From NCBI GenBank assembly GCA_029987025.1, contig DALTWQ010000038.1:1-10841 (forward strand): a stretch of 10,841 nucleotides of DNA. Reading direction: 5' to 3'. Positions within the stretch are counted from its first letter, which is position 1, and every line of letters begins with the position of its first letter. The notes beneath the pieces were generated by a model. The model was not told the DNA's origin. It saw only the letters and a program-made list of their open reading frames with translations, and did not search any database. This stretch comes from Methanocorpusculum sp. GTDB lineage: Archaea > Halobacteriota > Methanomicrobia > Methanomicrobiales > Methanocorpusculaceae. Shown in pieces: positions 4,327-10,841 of the stretch. Position numbers and translations under genes: made by a program.

Positions 4327-6579
4327 ATGCGTGCATTATTAATCGGCATCGGTGGTGCAGGATCCCGCATTGTAAATATGCTGACCGCACATGACGCAAA
4401 AAGTAATGTAAACAGCGTATGTTCTTATATTTTTGATGCAGACCGGGAACTTCTTGATTCCATGAAAGCAGTCGATGCAAAAAAGAGATTTCTGTTGTCT
4501 CCAATTATGCTTAACAGCGATGACTGCTCAAAAGGAACAGATTTTGATGTGGGAAATATCTCAGCATATATAGACAGTAATGTAATCGAAGTAGATGCTG
4601 TTTTTGTCTGTGCCGGTCTCGGCGGCAGAATGGCAGAAGCAGTCCCGGAAATCCTTCATAACCTGAACAGAGTATTTACTGACCCGGTATTTACCATTCT
4701 AACTCTTCCCGCCCGTAATGAAGGTGTGCGTGTATCCGCGCGGGCTGCTGCAGAACTTGCTGAAATCAGAAAAGAAGCAAATGCATCGATTCTTTTTGAT
4801 AATGAAACATGGATAGTGCGGCTTGAAGAGGAACGTGCTGTAAAAATATCACGAGAACTTGAAAAAGAAGGCGAAGACGGTGTTGTTACACGTCAGAGTG
4901 TCAAACTGTCTGTTTCTGAAGCCGCGGACGAACTTAACGAACTTCTTGTCAGAAGAGTTGAACTGCTGCTTCGTGCAGGAGAAATCACAGAAAACGGTCT
5001 TGAAACTGCGGAAGCAGTTCTCGATGCAGGTGAAGTTCTAAATACTCTGCTTAACACGGACATAGTATCTATCGGGTATTCTGCCGAAAGAATTCCAAAA
5101 AGCTTACTCGGGTTCTTCAACAGGTTCAGGATGGAGAAATATCTCCTGGAAGAGGGAGAGAAACGTACGGCAAGAATTGCAGAACTTGCAAAACGTGCAG
5201 TATATGAAGAAGTCTCGGTTCCCTGTGATTTAACAACTGCAGAGAAAGCCCTGATACTGATTACCGGACCTTCTGACGAACTTTCCATGAAAGGATTCCA
5301 TACTATCCGCAGATGGATTGACCGCAGTATAAAAGGTCTTGAGATGCGGGCCGGAGACTATCCGGTTCATTCAACAAAAGATGTTGCTGTGATTGTCGTT
5401 CTGGCGGGAATTGAGAATGTTCCGAGAATTGCGGAACTGGAAGAAATCCGCTCATCATACGAAGAAGAGAGGGAGAAAAAATATCACAGTGCTGACGATC
5501 TTTTCAACGAAGAAAAGAAATCAGCAATTCGTTCCGCAGAAGATACTGAAATATTCGAAGAAGGCGAGGTATTTTCCGTTGATTCAGACGCTCTTCCGGT
5601 AGAGACTGCAGCCATTCCCCCCGCCATTCCCGCAGGAATCTCTGCAGAGAATGAGATTGACCACCCGATGCCAGTACAGACAATGCCGGTAACGGCAACC
5701 GAGAATATTGCTGATGAAGATTTCTTAGAAGAAACAACGTGGGAACTTGCAACTGATAAAAGAGATGATATGATGTCCGCAGATGCAGAGGATGATGTTT
5801 TTGAAGAAACACCGGTCATAATAAAAAAAGAAGAAAACACCGCCGTAATGAGAAATGAAGAAAGATATGATATGGAGGATAGCGGCACATTTACCCGGGA
5901 AAGCAGACCCGCTGCAGAAACTGCAGTCATGAGAGAAACAGCCGAAGTGCCGCTGATGCCCGAGACTGAAGTAAAAAAGAAAAGAAAAACCGACCCTCAG
6001 ATTCAGCTTGGCGGTGCAAAAAAGAAGAAAGAGGAAGTCAGCAGTTCAATCCCTCTGCCTAAACGGAATAAACAGCCGGATATGGTGCTTGCCGGCCAGG
6101 CAGACCTCGGCATGAAGAAAGTTACGAAGGACGGATATGACAGAGTTACAGCAGGTTCTGCAAAGCGGCCGAAAGAAACAGAGGGACCGGTATCTCTCGG
6201 ATCTGGGCAGAAACCAAAGGAGACGGACGGAGCGGTAAGATTAGGTTCCGGACAGAAACCAAAGGAAACAGACGGAGCGGTAAGATTAGGTTCCGGACAG
6301 AAACCAAAAGAGACGGACGGGGCGGTAAGATTAGGTTCCGGACAAAAACCAAGAGAAATTGGAAATACCGTAAGACTTGGTTCCGGACAGAAACCGAAAG
6401 AAATCGGCAATACAGTACGTATTGCTGCAGTTAACCTTCCGAAGGAAACAGAACCGAAAATCCGCAGCGGAAATAAACAGGTATCAAAAGATGTATGGGG
6501 TTCTGTTCGTGCCGCACAAAAGAAGCGTGAGGAAAAAGAAGGGAGAACAGGTTCTTCTCATGATATGAAGTGGGTCTGA
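4327..6579 (+). CDS. Archaeal non-canonical tubulin/FtsZ-like protein with long repeat-bearing C-terminal tail
   Basis: 750 residues from the ATG at 4327; an upstream in-frame TTG at 4294 would add 11 residues before the conserved MRALLIGIGGAG and is less likely. Residues 1 to about 368 follow the FtsZ/tubulin plan: T1 loop GIGGAGSRIV (7-16), a T3-like FDADRELL (36-43), AGLGGRM (96-102) at the T4 position, TLPARNEGVRVSARAAAELAEIR (126-148) matching the FtsZ helix after T4, FDNETW (157-162), a T7-like VLDAGEV (231-237) keeping acidic D233 and E236, and a second domain starting near KALILITGPSDELS (307-320). T4 lacks the canonical GGGTG-S/T-G, so GTP hydrolysis may differ from FtsZ. Residues about 375-550 are acidic and disordered. 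Residues about 550-735 are basic, with 15-residue repeats. It is probably a cytoplasmic filament or scaffold protein; its role is unknown. It is likely co-transcribed with the HD hydrolase. Confidence 0.8.
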   Translation: MRALLIGIGGAGSRIVNMLTAHDAKSNVNSVCSYIFDADRELLDSMKAVDAKKRFLLSPIMLNSDDCSKGTDFDVGNISAYIDSNVIEVDAVFVCAGLGGRMAEAVPEILHNLNRVFTDPVFTILTLPARNEGVRVSARAAAELAEIRKEANASILFDNETWIVRLEEERAVKISRELEKEGEDGVVTRQSVKLSVSEAADELNELLVRRVELLLRAGEITENGLETAEAVLDAGEVLNTLLNTDIVSIGYSAERIPKSLLGFFNRFRMEKYLLEEGEKRTARIAELAKRAVYEEVSVPCDLTTAEKALILITGPSDELSMKGFHTIRRWIDRSIKGLEMRAGDYPVHSTKDVAVIVVLAGIENVPRIAELEEIRSSYEEEREKKYHSADDLFNEEKKSAIRSAEDTEIFEEGEVFSVDSDALPVETAAIPPAIPAGISAENEIDHPMPVQTMPVTATENIADEDFLEETTWELATDKRDDMMSADAEDDVFEETPVIIKKEENTAVMRNEERYDMEDSGTFTRESRPAAETAVMRETAEVPLMPETEVKKKRKTDPQIQLGGAKKKKEEVSSSIPLPKRNKQPDMVLAGQADLGMKKVTKDGYDRVTAGSAKRPKETEGPVSLGSGQKPKETDGAVRLGSGQKPKETDGAVRLGSGQKPKETDGAVRLGSGQKPREIGNTVRLGSGQKPKEIGNTVRIAAVNLPKETEPKIRSGNKQVSKDVWGSVRAAQKKREEKEGRTGSSHDMKWV
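6169..6438 (+). repeat. 45-bp (15-residue) tandem repeats in the tubulin-like gene
   Basis: Six consecutive 45-base units (starts 6169, 6214, 6259, 6304, 6349, 6394) encode the consensus PKETDGAVRLGSGQK. Units 2-4 are identical in protein with a few silent base changes; unit 1 has EGPVS, unit 5 has REIGN-T, and unit 6 diverges at its end. Degenerate units lie before (6124-6168) and after (6439-6483). The gradient from a perfect core to decayed edges indicates expansion by unequal exchange or slippage. The repeats are basic and Gly/Ser-containing, typical of flexible linkers or interaction tails. Confidence 0.95.
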
Positions 6580-6581
6580 AA

Positions 6582-7793
6582 ATGACAAAACAAATCAAAG
6601 ATCCGGTCCATGGATATATTGAAGTTCCAGACGAACTCCTCCCTCTGCTCGACACTGCACTGGTTCAGCGTCTTCATGCAATCAGGCAGCTTGGATTTGC
6701 CTACCTTGTCTATCCCGGCGCAAATCACACACGGTTCGAACACTCTCTTGGAACAATGGCCCTTGCAGACAAAGTCTGCCGCAACCTTGACCTCGCAGAT
6801 GATGAGCGCCTTCTTGTAACTGCATCCGCGCTGATTCATGATGTCGGTCATGGCCCCTTCTCTCATGCAAGCGAACGGCTGGCACAGGAGTTCGGAAGTT
6901 TTTCGCATGACAATATTCTTCCCTATTCTGCCGATTTAAAACACTGTTTTGATGAACTTGGGGCTGATGTAAAAGAAGCAGCAGCAATTATCAGCGGAAC
7001 ACACCGTCTTGCATCAATAATCCACGGAGACCTTGATGTTGACCGGATGGATTACCTTCTGCGTGATGCACACTATACCGGTGTTCCGTATGGCACACTG
7101 GACGCAAACCGTCTGATTCACTCACTCTCCCTTGACTCGAACGAGGGATTGTTCCTGAAGGAGGAAGGACTCTCTGCAGCAGAATCCCTGCTGATTGCAC
7201 GAACGCTGATGGGGCCGTCGGTATATTACCATCATGTCAGCAGAATCGCCGAAGAAATGTTTCTGCAGGCCGGAAAACGCGTTTTTACAAAAGACAGCAT
7301 CAGATCTTTTCTGCGAATGGATGATGCTGCAGCCCTTATGCTTCTTGCAACGTCACATTCCGACTCGGCACGGGCGCTTATATCTCGGATTAGAACACGG
7401 CGTCTTTACAAGCGTGCGGTCTACGTCGGCAGAAATCAGGTCCTTATGGAACGTATGACATCCCTTCATCCAGATGAAAAAGAACGGCTTCGTCTGGAGA
7501 TTGCTGAAAAAGCAAATGTCAGGGAAGAATATGTGATTCTTGATATTCCGCCGCTCAGACGTGAGATGCATATGCAGGTGAGAGTAAGAAATCTGCATGA
7601 TTTTGTTCCATTCGAAGATATTGTGCCGCTTCTGACACTGATGAACCAGACCAGAAAAGAACAGTGGAGACTCGGGGTTTATACGGTACCGGAATACCGT
7701 GATACTGTTTCAGCTGCCGCAATGTCTGTCTTAGGCATTCAGAAACCAACAAAGCAGTATAAATTATCAGACATAATTATTGAAGAAAAATAA
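6582..7793 (+). CDS. HD-domain phosphohydrolase, SAMHD1/dNTPase-like
   Basis: 403 residues from the ATG at 6582, two bases after the tubulin-like stop. An in-frame GTG at 6570 overlaps the upstream gene and would add four residues before the conserved KDPVHGYI. The metal-binding HD set is complete: H54 in TRFEHSLG, H86-D87 in LIHDVGHGPFSH, and D154 in DLDVDRMDYLLRD; H90 and H95 match the extra catalytic histidines of SAMHD1. SGTHRLASIIHGD (138-150) and the tyrosine-rich TGVPYGTLDANRL (166-178) also match the family. Relatives hydrolyse dNTPs to deoxynucleosides and triphosphate, often with allosteric (d)GTP activation. That activity is the best guess, but specificity cannot be read from sequence. 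The spacing implies translational coupling with the GTPase-like gene. Confidence 0.88.
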   Translation: MTKQIKDPVHGYIEVPDELLPLLDTALVQRLHAIRQLGFAYLVYPGANHTRFEHSLGTMALADKVCRNLDLADDERLLVTASALIHDVGHGPFSHASERLAQEFGSFSHDNILPYSADLKHCFDELGADVKEAAAIISGTHRLASIIHGDLDVDRMDYLLRDAHYTGVPYGTLDANRLIHSLSLDSNEGLFLKEEGLSAAESLLIARTLMGPSVYYHHVSRIAEEMFLQAGKRVFTKDSIRSFLRMDDAAALMLLATSHSDSARALISRIRTRRLYKRAVYVGRNQVLMERMTSLHPDEKERLRLEIAEKANVREEYVILDIPPLRREMHMQVRVRNLHDFVPFEDIVPLLTLMNQTRKEQWRLGVYTVPEYRDTVSAAAMSVLGIQKPTKQYKLSDIIIEEK

Positions 7794-7801
7794 GAGTGAT
7801 T

Positions 7802-7807
7802 AAAAAA
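7802..7807 (-). terminator. T-run terminator after the PiT gene (minus strand)
   Basis: Six A residues on the plus strand are a T6 run on the minus strand, 14 bases beyond the PiT stop codon. The gap between the convergent HD and PiT genes is only 28 bp, and no separate plus-strand terminator is evident. Confidence 0.4.
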
Positions 7808-7821
7808 CTGTTACCCATAAT

Positions 7822-9021
7822 TTAAAATCCGAATATAAGCGATGCAAAGAAGTAAATCGCCCAGGATACAACCGCAGCACAGGGTATTGTAATTATCCAT
7901 GCAATAAGCATGTGTGAAACCGTTTTCCAGTTAATACCCCCGACGCCCCTAGTCATACCGGTCCCTATGATGGCCCCTCCTGCAACATGAGTCGTTGATA
8001 CCGGAATTCCGCAGGCGGTCATAAGTGTCAGAACAAGACCGCCGGTCGTTGTCGCTGAAAATCCCTGATACGGCATAATACGGGTAATTCCTGAACCTAC
8101 ATTTTTGATAATCTTCCATCCTCCTGATAGCATACCGACAGTAATTGCAACAGCAGATGTGACAATTACCCACATCGGAAGTTCAGAACCTGCTGTTGTC
8201 AGGCCTGCTGCTACCAGAATCGCGAAGATAATTCCCATTGCATTCTGCGCATCGTTTCCACCTATAGTTAATGCCTGGAATCCTGCACCGACCACCTGAA
8301 GCCGCTGGAACCATTTGTTTAACCGTGTAGGGGCCTTAGAGCATTTTGCAACAATCCGTGTTAATATCACGGTAAACAGGTATGACACAACAATCCCAAG
8401 CATCGGAGATACACAGATAAACAAAATAATTGCTAAGATGCTTGATCCCGGGAAAACACCGAAAAGCATTGCAATAGGGATAGAAAGGACAGCACCTATC
8501 CCGGCTCCGAATCCAAGATACATCTTAACCGGCTCTTTGAAGATAAGCGCTAAGACTAATCCGATAACTAATCCGGCAGCAGCACCGCCTAAGACGAAGT
8601 AAAGTGTTCCTAGAAGCATTTCCCCGGTCGGCCAGAAAACGGCAGACCACCCTGCTGCGGCAATTCCTGCACCCATCAGTCCGCCGACTAATGCATGAGT
8701 TGATGATACAGGAATTCCTATGCGTGAACAGATATTGACCCACAAAACAGAACCGCAAAGACCAAGAAACATTAAAACAGGAGTGAAAAGTTCTGGATTT
8801 ATAATGCCGTTTCCAATTGTTTTTGCAACTGCTGTCGAGAAGACAAAAGGACCGGCCAGACAGCATAATGCGGCAAAAATAATCGCTTTTCCCGGAGATA
8901 AGGCATGAGTTGCAACAACGGTTGCGACTGCATTTGAGGCATTGTTGCGCCCGTTGCTGAAATTAAATATAAGTGCTATAATAATTCCTAAAACAACCAG
9001 AACAACAGATACAGTATCCAT
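7822..9021 (-). CDS. pit: PiT-family inorganic phosphate permease
   Basis: 399 residues with about ten hydrophobic segments, an inner-membrane phosphate:cation symporter of the PiT (SLC20-like) family. The inverted-duplicated fold shows as paired motifs: NGRNNASNAVAT (23-34) with GGNDAQNAMG (254-263), and GIPVSSTHALVGG (102-114) with GIPVSTTHVAGGA (338-350). The usual Asp of the first GxND/GxHD-type motif is replaced by Asn27, while the second copy keeps Asp257. The start ATG is two bases after the stop of the DUF47 accessory gene, so the pair is translated from one mRNA. This pairing is the standard archaeal and bacterial low-affinity phosphate uptake arrangement. Phosphate is the likely substrate. 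Confidence 0.93.
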   Translation of the reverse strand: MDTVSVVLVVLGIIIALIFNFSNGRNNASNAVATVVATHALSPGKAIIFAALCCLAGPFVFSTAVAKTIGNGIINPELFTPVLMFLGLCGSVLWVNICSRIGIPVSSTHALVGGLMGAGIAAAGWSAVFWPTGEMLLGTLYFVLGGAAAGLVIGLVLALIFKEPVKMYLGFGAGIGAVLSIPIAMLFGVFPGSSILAIILFICVSPMLGIVVSYLFTVILTRIVAKCSKAPTRLNKWFQRLQVVGAGFQALTIGGNDAQNAMGIIFAILVAAGLTTAGSELPMWVIVTSAVAITVGMLSGGWKIIKNVGSGITRIMPYQGFSATTTGGLVLTLMTACGIPVSTTHVAGGAIIGTGMTRGVGGINWKTVSHMLIAWIITIPCAAVVSWAIYFFASLIFGF

Positions 9022-9023
9022 AC

Positions 9024-9653
9024 TTACGTGTGTCTGATAAGAATTGCAGTCAGAACATCTGCGACATCTTCACACTTATCGGCTGCACATTCAAGATGTT
9101 CAAAGACATCTTTCATCTTCAGAATGTGGAGCGGGTCTTTTGTTGCAAAGAGGTGCTTTAAGGCTTTTGTCTGCAAATCATCTGCCACATTTTCAAGCCG
9201 GTTAATCTCGATGATAGATTCCTTCATGCTCTCAACATCTTTGAGCGTACGCAGATTCTTTACTGCTTTCTGGATCTCCTTTGTTGCCTGCAGAATACAC
9301 TTTGCAATCTCAAGCATACCCTCTTCCGGCTTTTCAATCTCATAAATTACCAGAAAACGCGTACCTTCATCGATAAAATCAACAACATCATCAAGAGTAC
9401 TGACCAGCCGTGAGATTTCCTCCGGCTCAAAAGGAGTGATAAAAGTTCTGTTCAGCTCATCATGTGCACGATGCGCAGTTGTATCTCCTTTATGTTCGAT
9501 ATCTTTTAGGGCATGATATTTTTCTTCGATATTGGTATAGTCTGTAAAGATATCAACCAGCAGAGCTGCTGCTTCTACGGCAATATCCGACTGCTGTTCA
9601 AACAGTTCAAAAAATATTTTATCCTGCGGCACTATGATATCTTTCAAACTCAT
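9024..9653 (-). CDS. PiT accessory protein, DUF47 / PhoU-like
   Basis: 209 residues, nearly all helical, the typical size of DUF47 (TIGR00153-type) proteins, which are relatives of PhoU forming a helical bundle and are encoded next to PiT permeases. The two acidic, potentially metal-binding helix motifs are visible: DIEHKGDTTAHRAHDEL (51-67) paired with STLDDVVDFIDEG (84-96), and NRLENVADD (150-158) paired with EHLECAADKCEDVADVL (185-201). The protein likely modulates the neighbouring permease at the cytoplasmic membrane face. On the minus strand, AGGT (plus coordinates 9660-9663) lies six bases before the ATG and supports this start. Confidence 0.92.
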   Translation of the reverse strand: MSLKDIIVPQDKIFFELFEQQSDIAVEAAALLVDIFTDYTNIEEKYHALKDIEHKGDTTAHRAHDELNRTFITPFEPEEISRLVSTLDDVVDFIDEGTRFLVIYEIEKPEEGMLEIAKCILQATKEIQKAVKNLRTLKDVESMKESIIEINRLENVADDLQTKALKHLFATKDPLHILKMKDVFEHLECAADKCEDVADVLTAILIRHT

Positions 9654-9796
9654 CTTCAGACCTGTGTAATCTACTTTAGCAAAAAAAAACTATTAAGATT
9701 TTCAATATACTCTATAGTTTCGCTATAGGCACTATATCTGAAGAATGATGTGCTTTATCTTTTCATACGACATACATTATAGCAGAGACTTATCTT
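9654..9796. promoter_or_regulatory. Divergent promoter region, phosphate operon / fae-hps
   Basis: 143 bp between two start codons pointing away from each other. On the minus strand GTATATTG (9703-9710) is a plausible TATA box about 50 bases before the accessory-gene ATG. On the plus strand TTTATCTT (about 9754-9761) is a possible TATA box for fae-hps, giving a leader of roughly 14 bases. Between them are CTATAG at 9712-9717, CTATAG at 9723-9728 and CTATAT at 9732-9737, about one helical turn apart. An A9 tract lies at 9681-9689. These may be operator sites shared by both promoters. Confidence 0.4.
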
Positions 9797-10841
9797 ATGT
9801 TCTTAATTGGTGAAGCTCTTGTAGGAGACGGACCTGAACTCGCCCACATCGATCTCATGATTGGCGAGAAAAACGGCCCTGTCGGAATCGCATTCGCAAA
9901 TGGATTAACACAGCTTTCTGCAGGACACACTCCCCTTCTCGGAGTTATCCGCCCGAACCTTCTGCCCAAGCCGGCAGTACTGATTATCCCGAAAGTAACC
10001 TTAAAGCACGGCGAACAGGTTACTCAGATTTTCGGTCCTGCACAGGCTGCAGTTTCAAAAGCTGTTGCAGACTGTCTTGAAGACGGCGTTTTCGGTAAAC
10101 TCGACGTCGAAGATACTGTTGTCGTTGCAAGCGTCTTTATTGACCCCTCTGCAAAGGACTTCAATAAGATTTACCGCTTCAACTACGGAGCGACCCGCCT
10201 GGCCATTACCCGCGCATTAGACAAATTCCCGGATGTTGCAACTGTCCTGAAAGAGAAAGACAGAGCAGCACACGGCGTTATGGGATTCAAAGTCCAGAGA
10301 CTCTGGAACCCGCCGTACCTGCAGGTTGCAATGGACTTAATCGACATGAAGCAGGTTGAGCGCGTCTTAACCAGTGTTCCGCAGAATGACCATGTCATCT
10401 TCGAAGCAGGAACTCCGCTCATCAAACAGTTCGGTCTTTCCGTCCTCGGAGAAATCAGAAAGATTCGTCCGAACTGCTTCATCGTTGCAGATATCAAGAC
10501 TCTTGATACCGGAAACCTCGAAGCACGTATGGTCTCCAACGCAGGCGGAGATGCAGCAGTTGTCTCCGGTTTAGCACCGATTGAGACTATTGCAGCCTTC
10601 ATCAAGGAAGCAAAGAAGTGCGGTATCTACGCAATTATCGACATGCTCAACGTTGAATCCCCTGCAAAACTCATCGAGTCCTTAGGAAAACTCGGCGGAG
10701 CAGCAGTTCTTCCGCAGTATGTTGAGATGCACAGAGCCATTGACAAGGAAGCAGCAGCAGGCGAGTACAGCTGGGGCGATATCCTTAAAGTCAAGGAAAT
10801 CGGCAAGAAATACGGTGCAAAGATTCTTGTTGCAACTGCAG
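9797..10841 (+). CDS. fae-hps: Bifunctional formaldehyde-activating enzyme / 3-hexulose-6-phosphate synthase (partial, 3' end missing)
   Basis: The frame is open from the ATG at 9797 to the window end (348 codons); the full archaeal fusion is around 390 residues, so only the last tenth or so is missing. Residues 1 to about 165 are Fae: MFLIGEALVGDGPELAHIDLMIG carries the catalytic His17, and GPAQAAVSKAVADCLE (80-95) and FIDPSAKDFNKIYRFNYGATRLAI (114-137) are family signatures. Fae condenses formaldehyde with tetrahydromethanopterin. Residues about 175 onward are Hps, an OMPDC-superfamily barrel with the D-x-K-x-x-D motif at D232, K234 and D237. In archaea lacking the oxidative pentose-phosphate pathway the Hps half is thought to run in reverse, giving ribulose-5-phosphate plus formaldehyde that Fae captures. 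Located in the cytoplasm. Confidence 0.95.
   Translation, partial: MFLIGEALVGDGPELAHIDLMIGEKNGPVGIAFANGLTQLSAGHTPLLGVIRPNLLPKPAVLIIPKVTLKHGEQVTQIFGPAQAAVSKAVADCLEDGVFGKLDVEDTVVVASVFIDPSAKDFNKIYRFNYGATRLAITRALDKFPDVATVLKEKDRAAHGVMGFKVQRLWNPPYLQVAMDLIDMKQVERVLTSVPQNDHVIFEAGTPLIKQFGLSVLGEIRKIRPNCFIVADIKTLDTGNLEARMVSNAGGDAAVVSGLAPIETIAAFIKEAKKCGIYAIIDMLNVESPAKLIESLGKLGGAAVLPQYVEMHRAIDKEAAAGEYSWGDILKVKEIGKKYGAKILVATA

Noticed and set aside
5484..5930. A 148-codon minus-strand serine-rich frame.
   Set aside because: It is antisense to the acidic disordered region of the tubulin-like gene; GAA/GAT-rich codons on one strand give Ser/Phe-rich frames on the other. No promoter or family match.
6003..6410. 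A 135-codon minus-strand frame with repeated FGFCPEPNLTAPSVS.
   Set aside because: It is a mirror of the 45-bp repeats in the tubulin-like gene, whose plus-strand frame is continuous with a conserved domain.
8315..8602. A 95-codon plus-strand frame inside the PiT gene.
   Set aside because: It is antisense to conserved PiT membrane segments and has no family resemblance.

Overview
The window reads as a chromosomal segment of a methanogenic euryarchaeon, most likely Methanomicrobiales and possibly close to Methanocorpusculum. This rests on protein content, not on a marker gene. There is an archaeal AMP phosphorylase, a fused formaldehyde-activating enzyme/hexulose-phosphate synthase (Fae-Hps), an archaeal non-canonical tubulin/FtsZ-like protein, and archaeal-style TATA boxes with T-run terminators. 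No rRNA, tRNA, CRISPR array, transposase or integrase gene is visible.

Layout. Positions 126-3490 (plus strand) hold a small nitroreductase, then AMP phosphorylase, then a secreted, C-terminally anchored protein made of four beta-sandwich-like repeats. Positions 3491-4326 are the odd part. A dense array of the motif TGCACCTAAA and its inverted or palindromic variants surrounds one small, very AT-rich orphan gene (3836-4174, about 30% G+C by hand count). That gene is bracketed by two 71-bp direct repeats (3564-3634 and 4211-4281) that differ at only three positions. Three tandem 20-bp palindromic units lie just upstream of its TATA box. The second 71-bp copy lies just upstream of the promoter of the next gene.

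Positions 4327-7793 (plus) hold a likely two-gene operon: a 750-residue tubulin/FtsZ-like protein with a long disordered tail containing 15-residue tandem repeats, and, two bases after its stop, an HD-domain phosphohydrolase of the SAMHD1/dNTPase type. Positions 7822-9653 (minus) hold a phosphate-transport pair: a DUF47/PhoU-like accessory protein followed after two bases by a PiT permease. A 143-bp divergent promoter region separates these from fae-hps, which starts at 9797 and runs off the right end.

Functional themes. AMP phosphorylase (AMP to ribose-1,5-bisphosphate) and Fae-Hps (formaldehyde handling and ribulose-5-phosphate supply) both belong to archaeal pentose-phosphate metabolism, and phosphate import feeds the same chemistry. 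The best candidate for something undescribed is the repeat-bracketed orphan gene: a likely foreign gene whose flanking DNA looks like an array of binding sites for a sequence-specific protein. The tubulin-like/HD hydrolase pair is the second most interesting unit.
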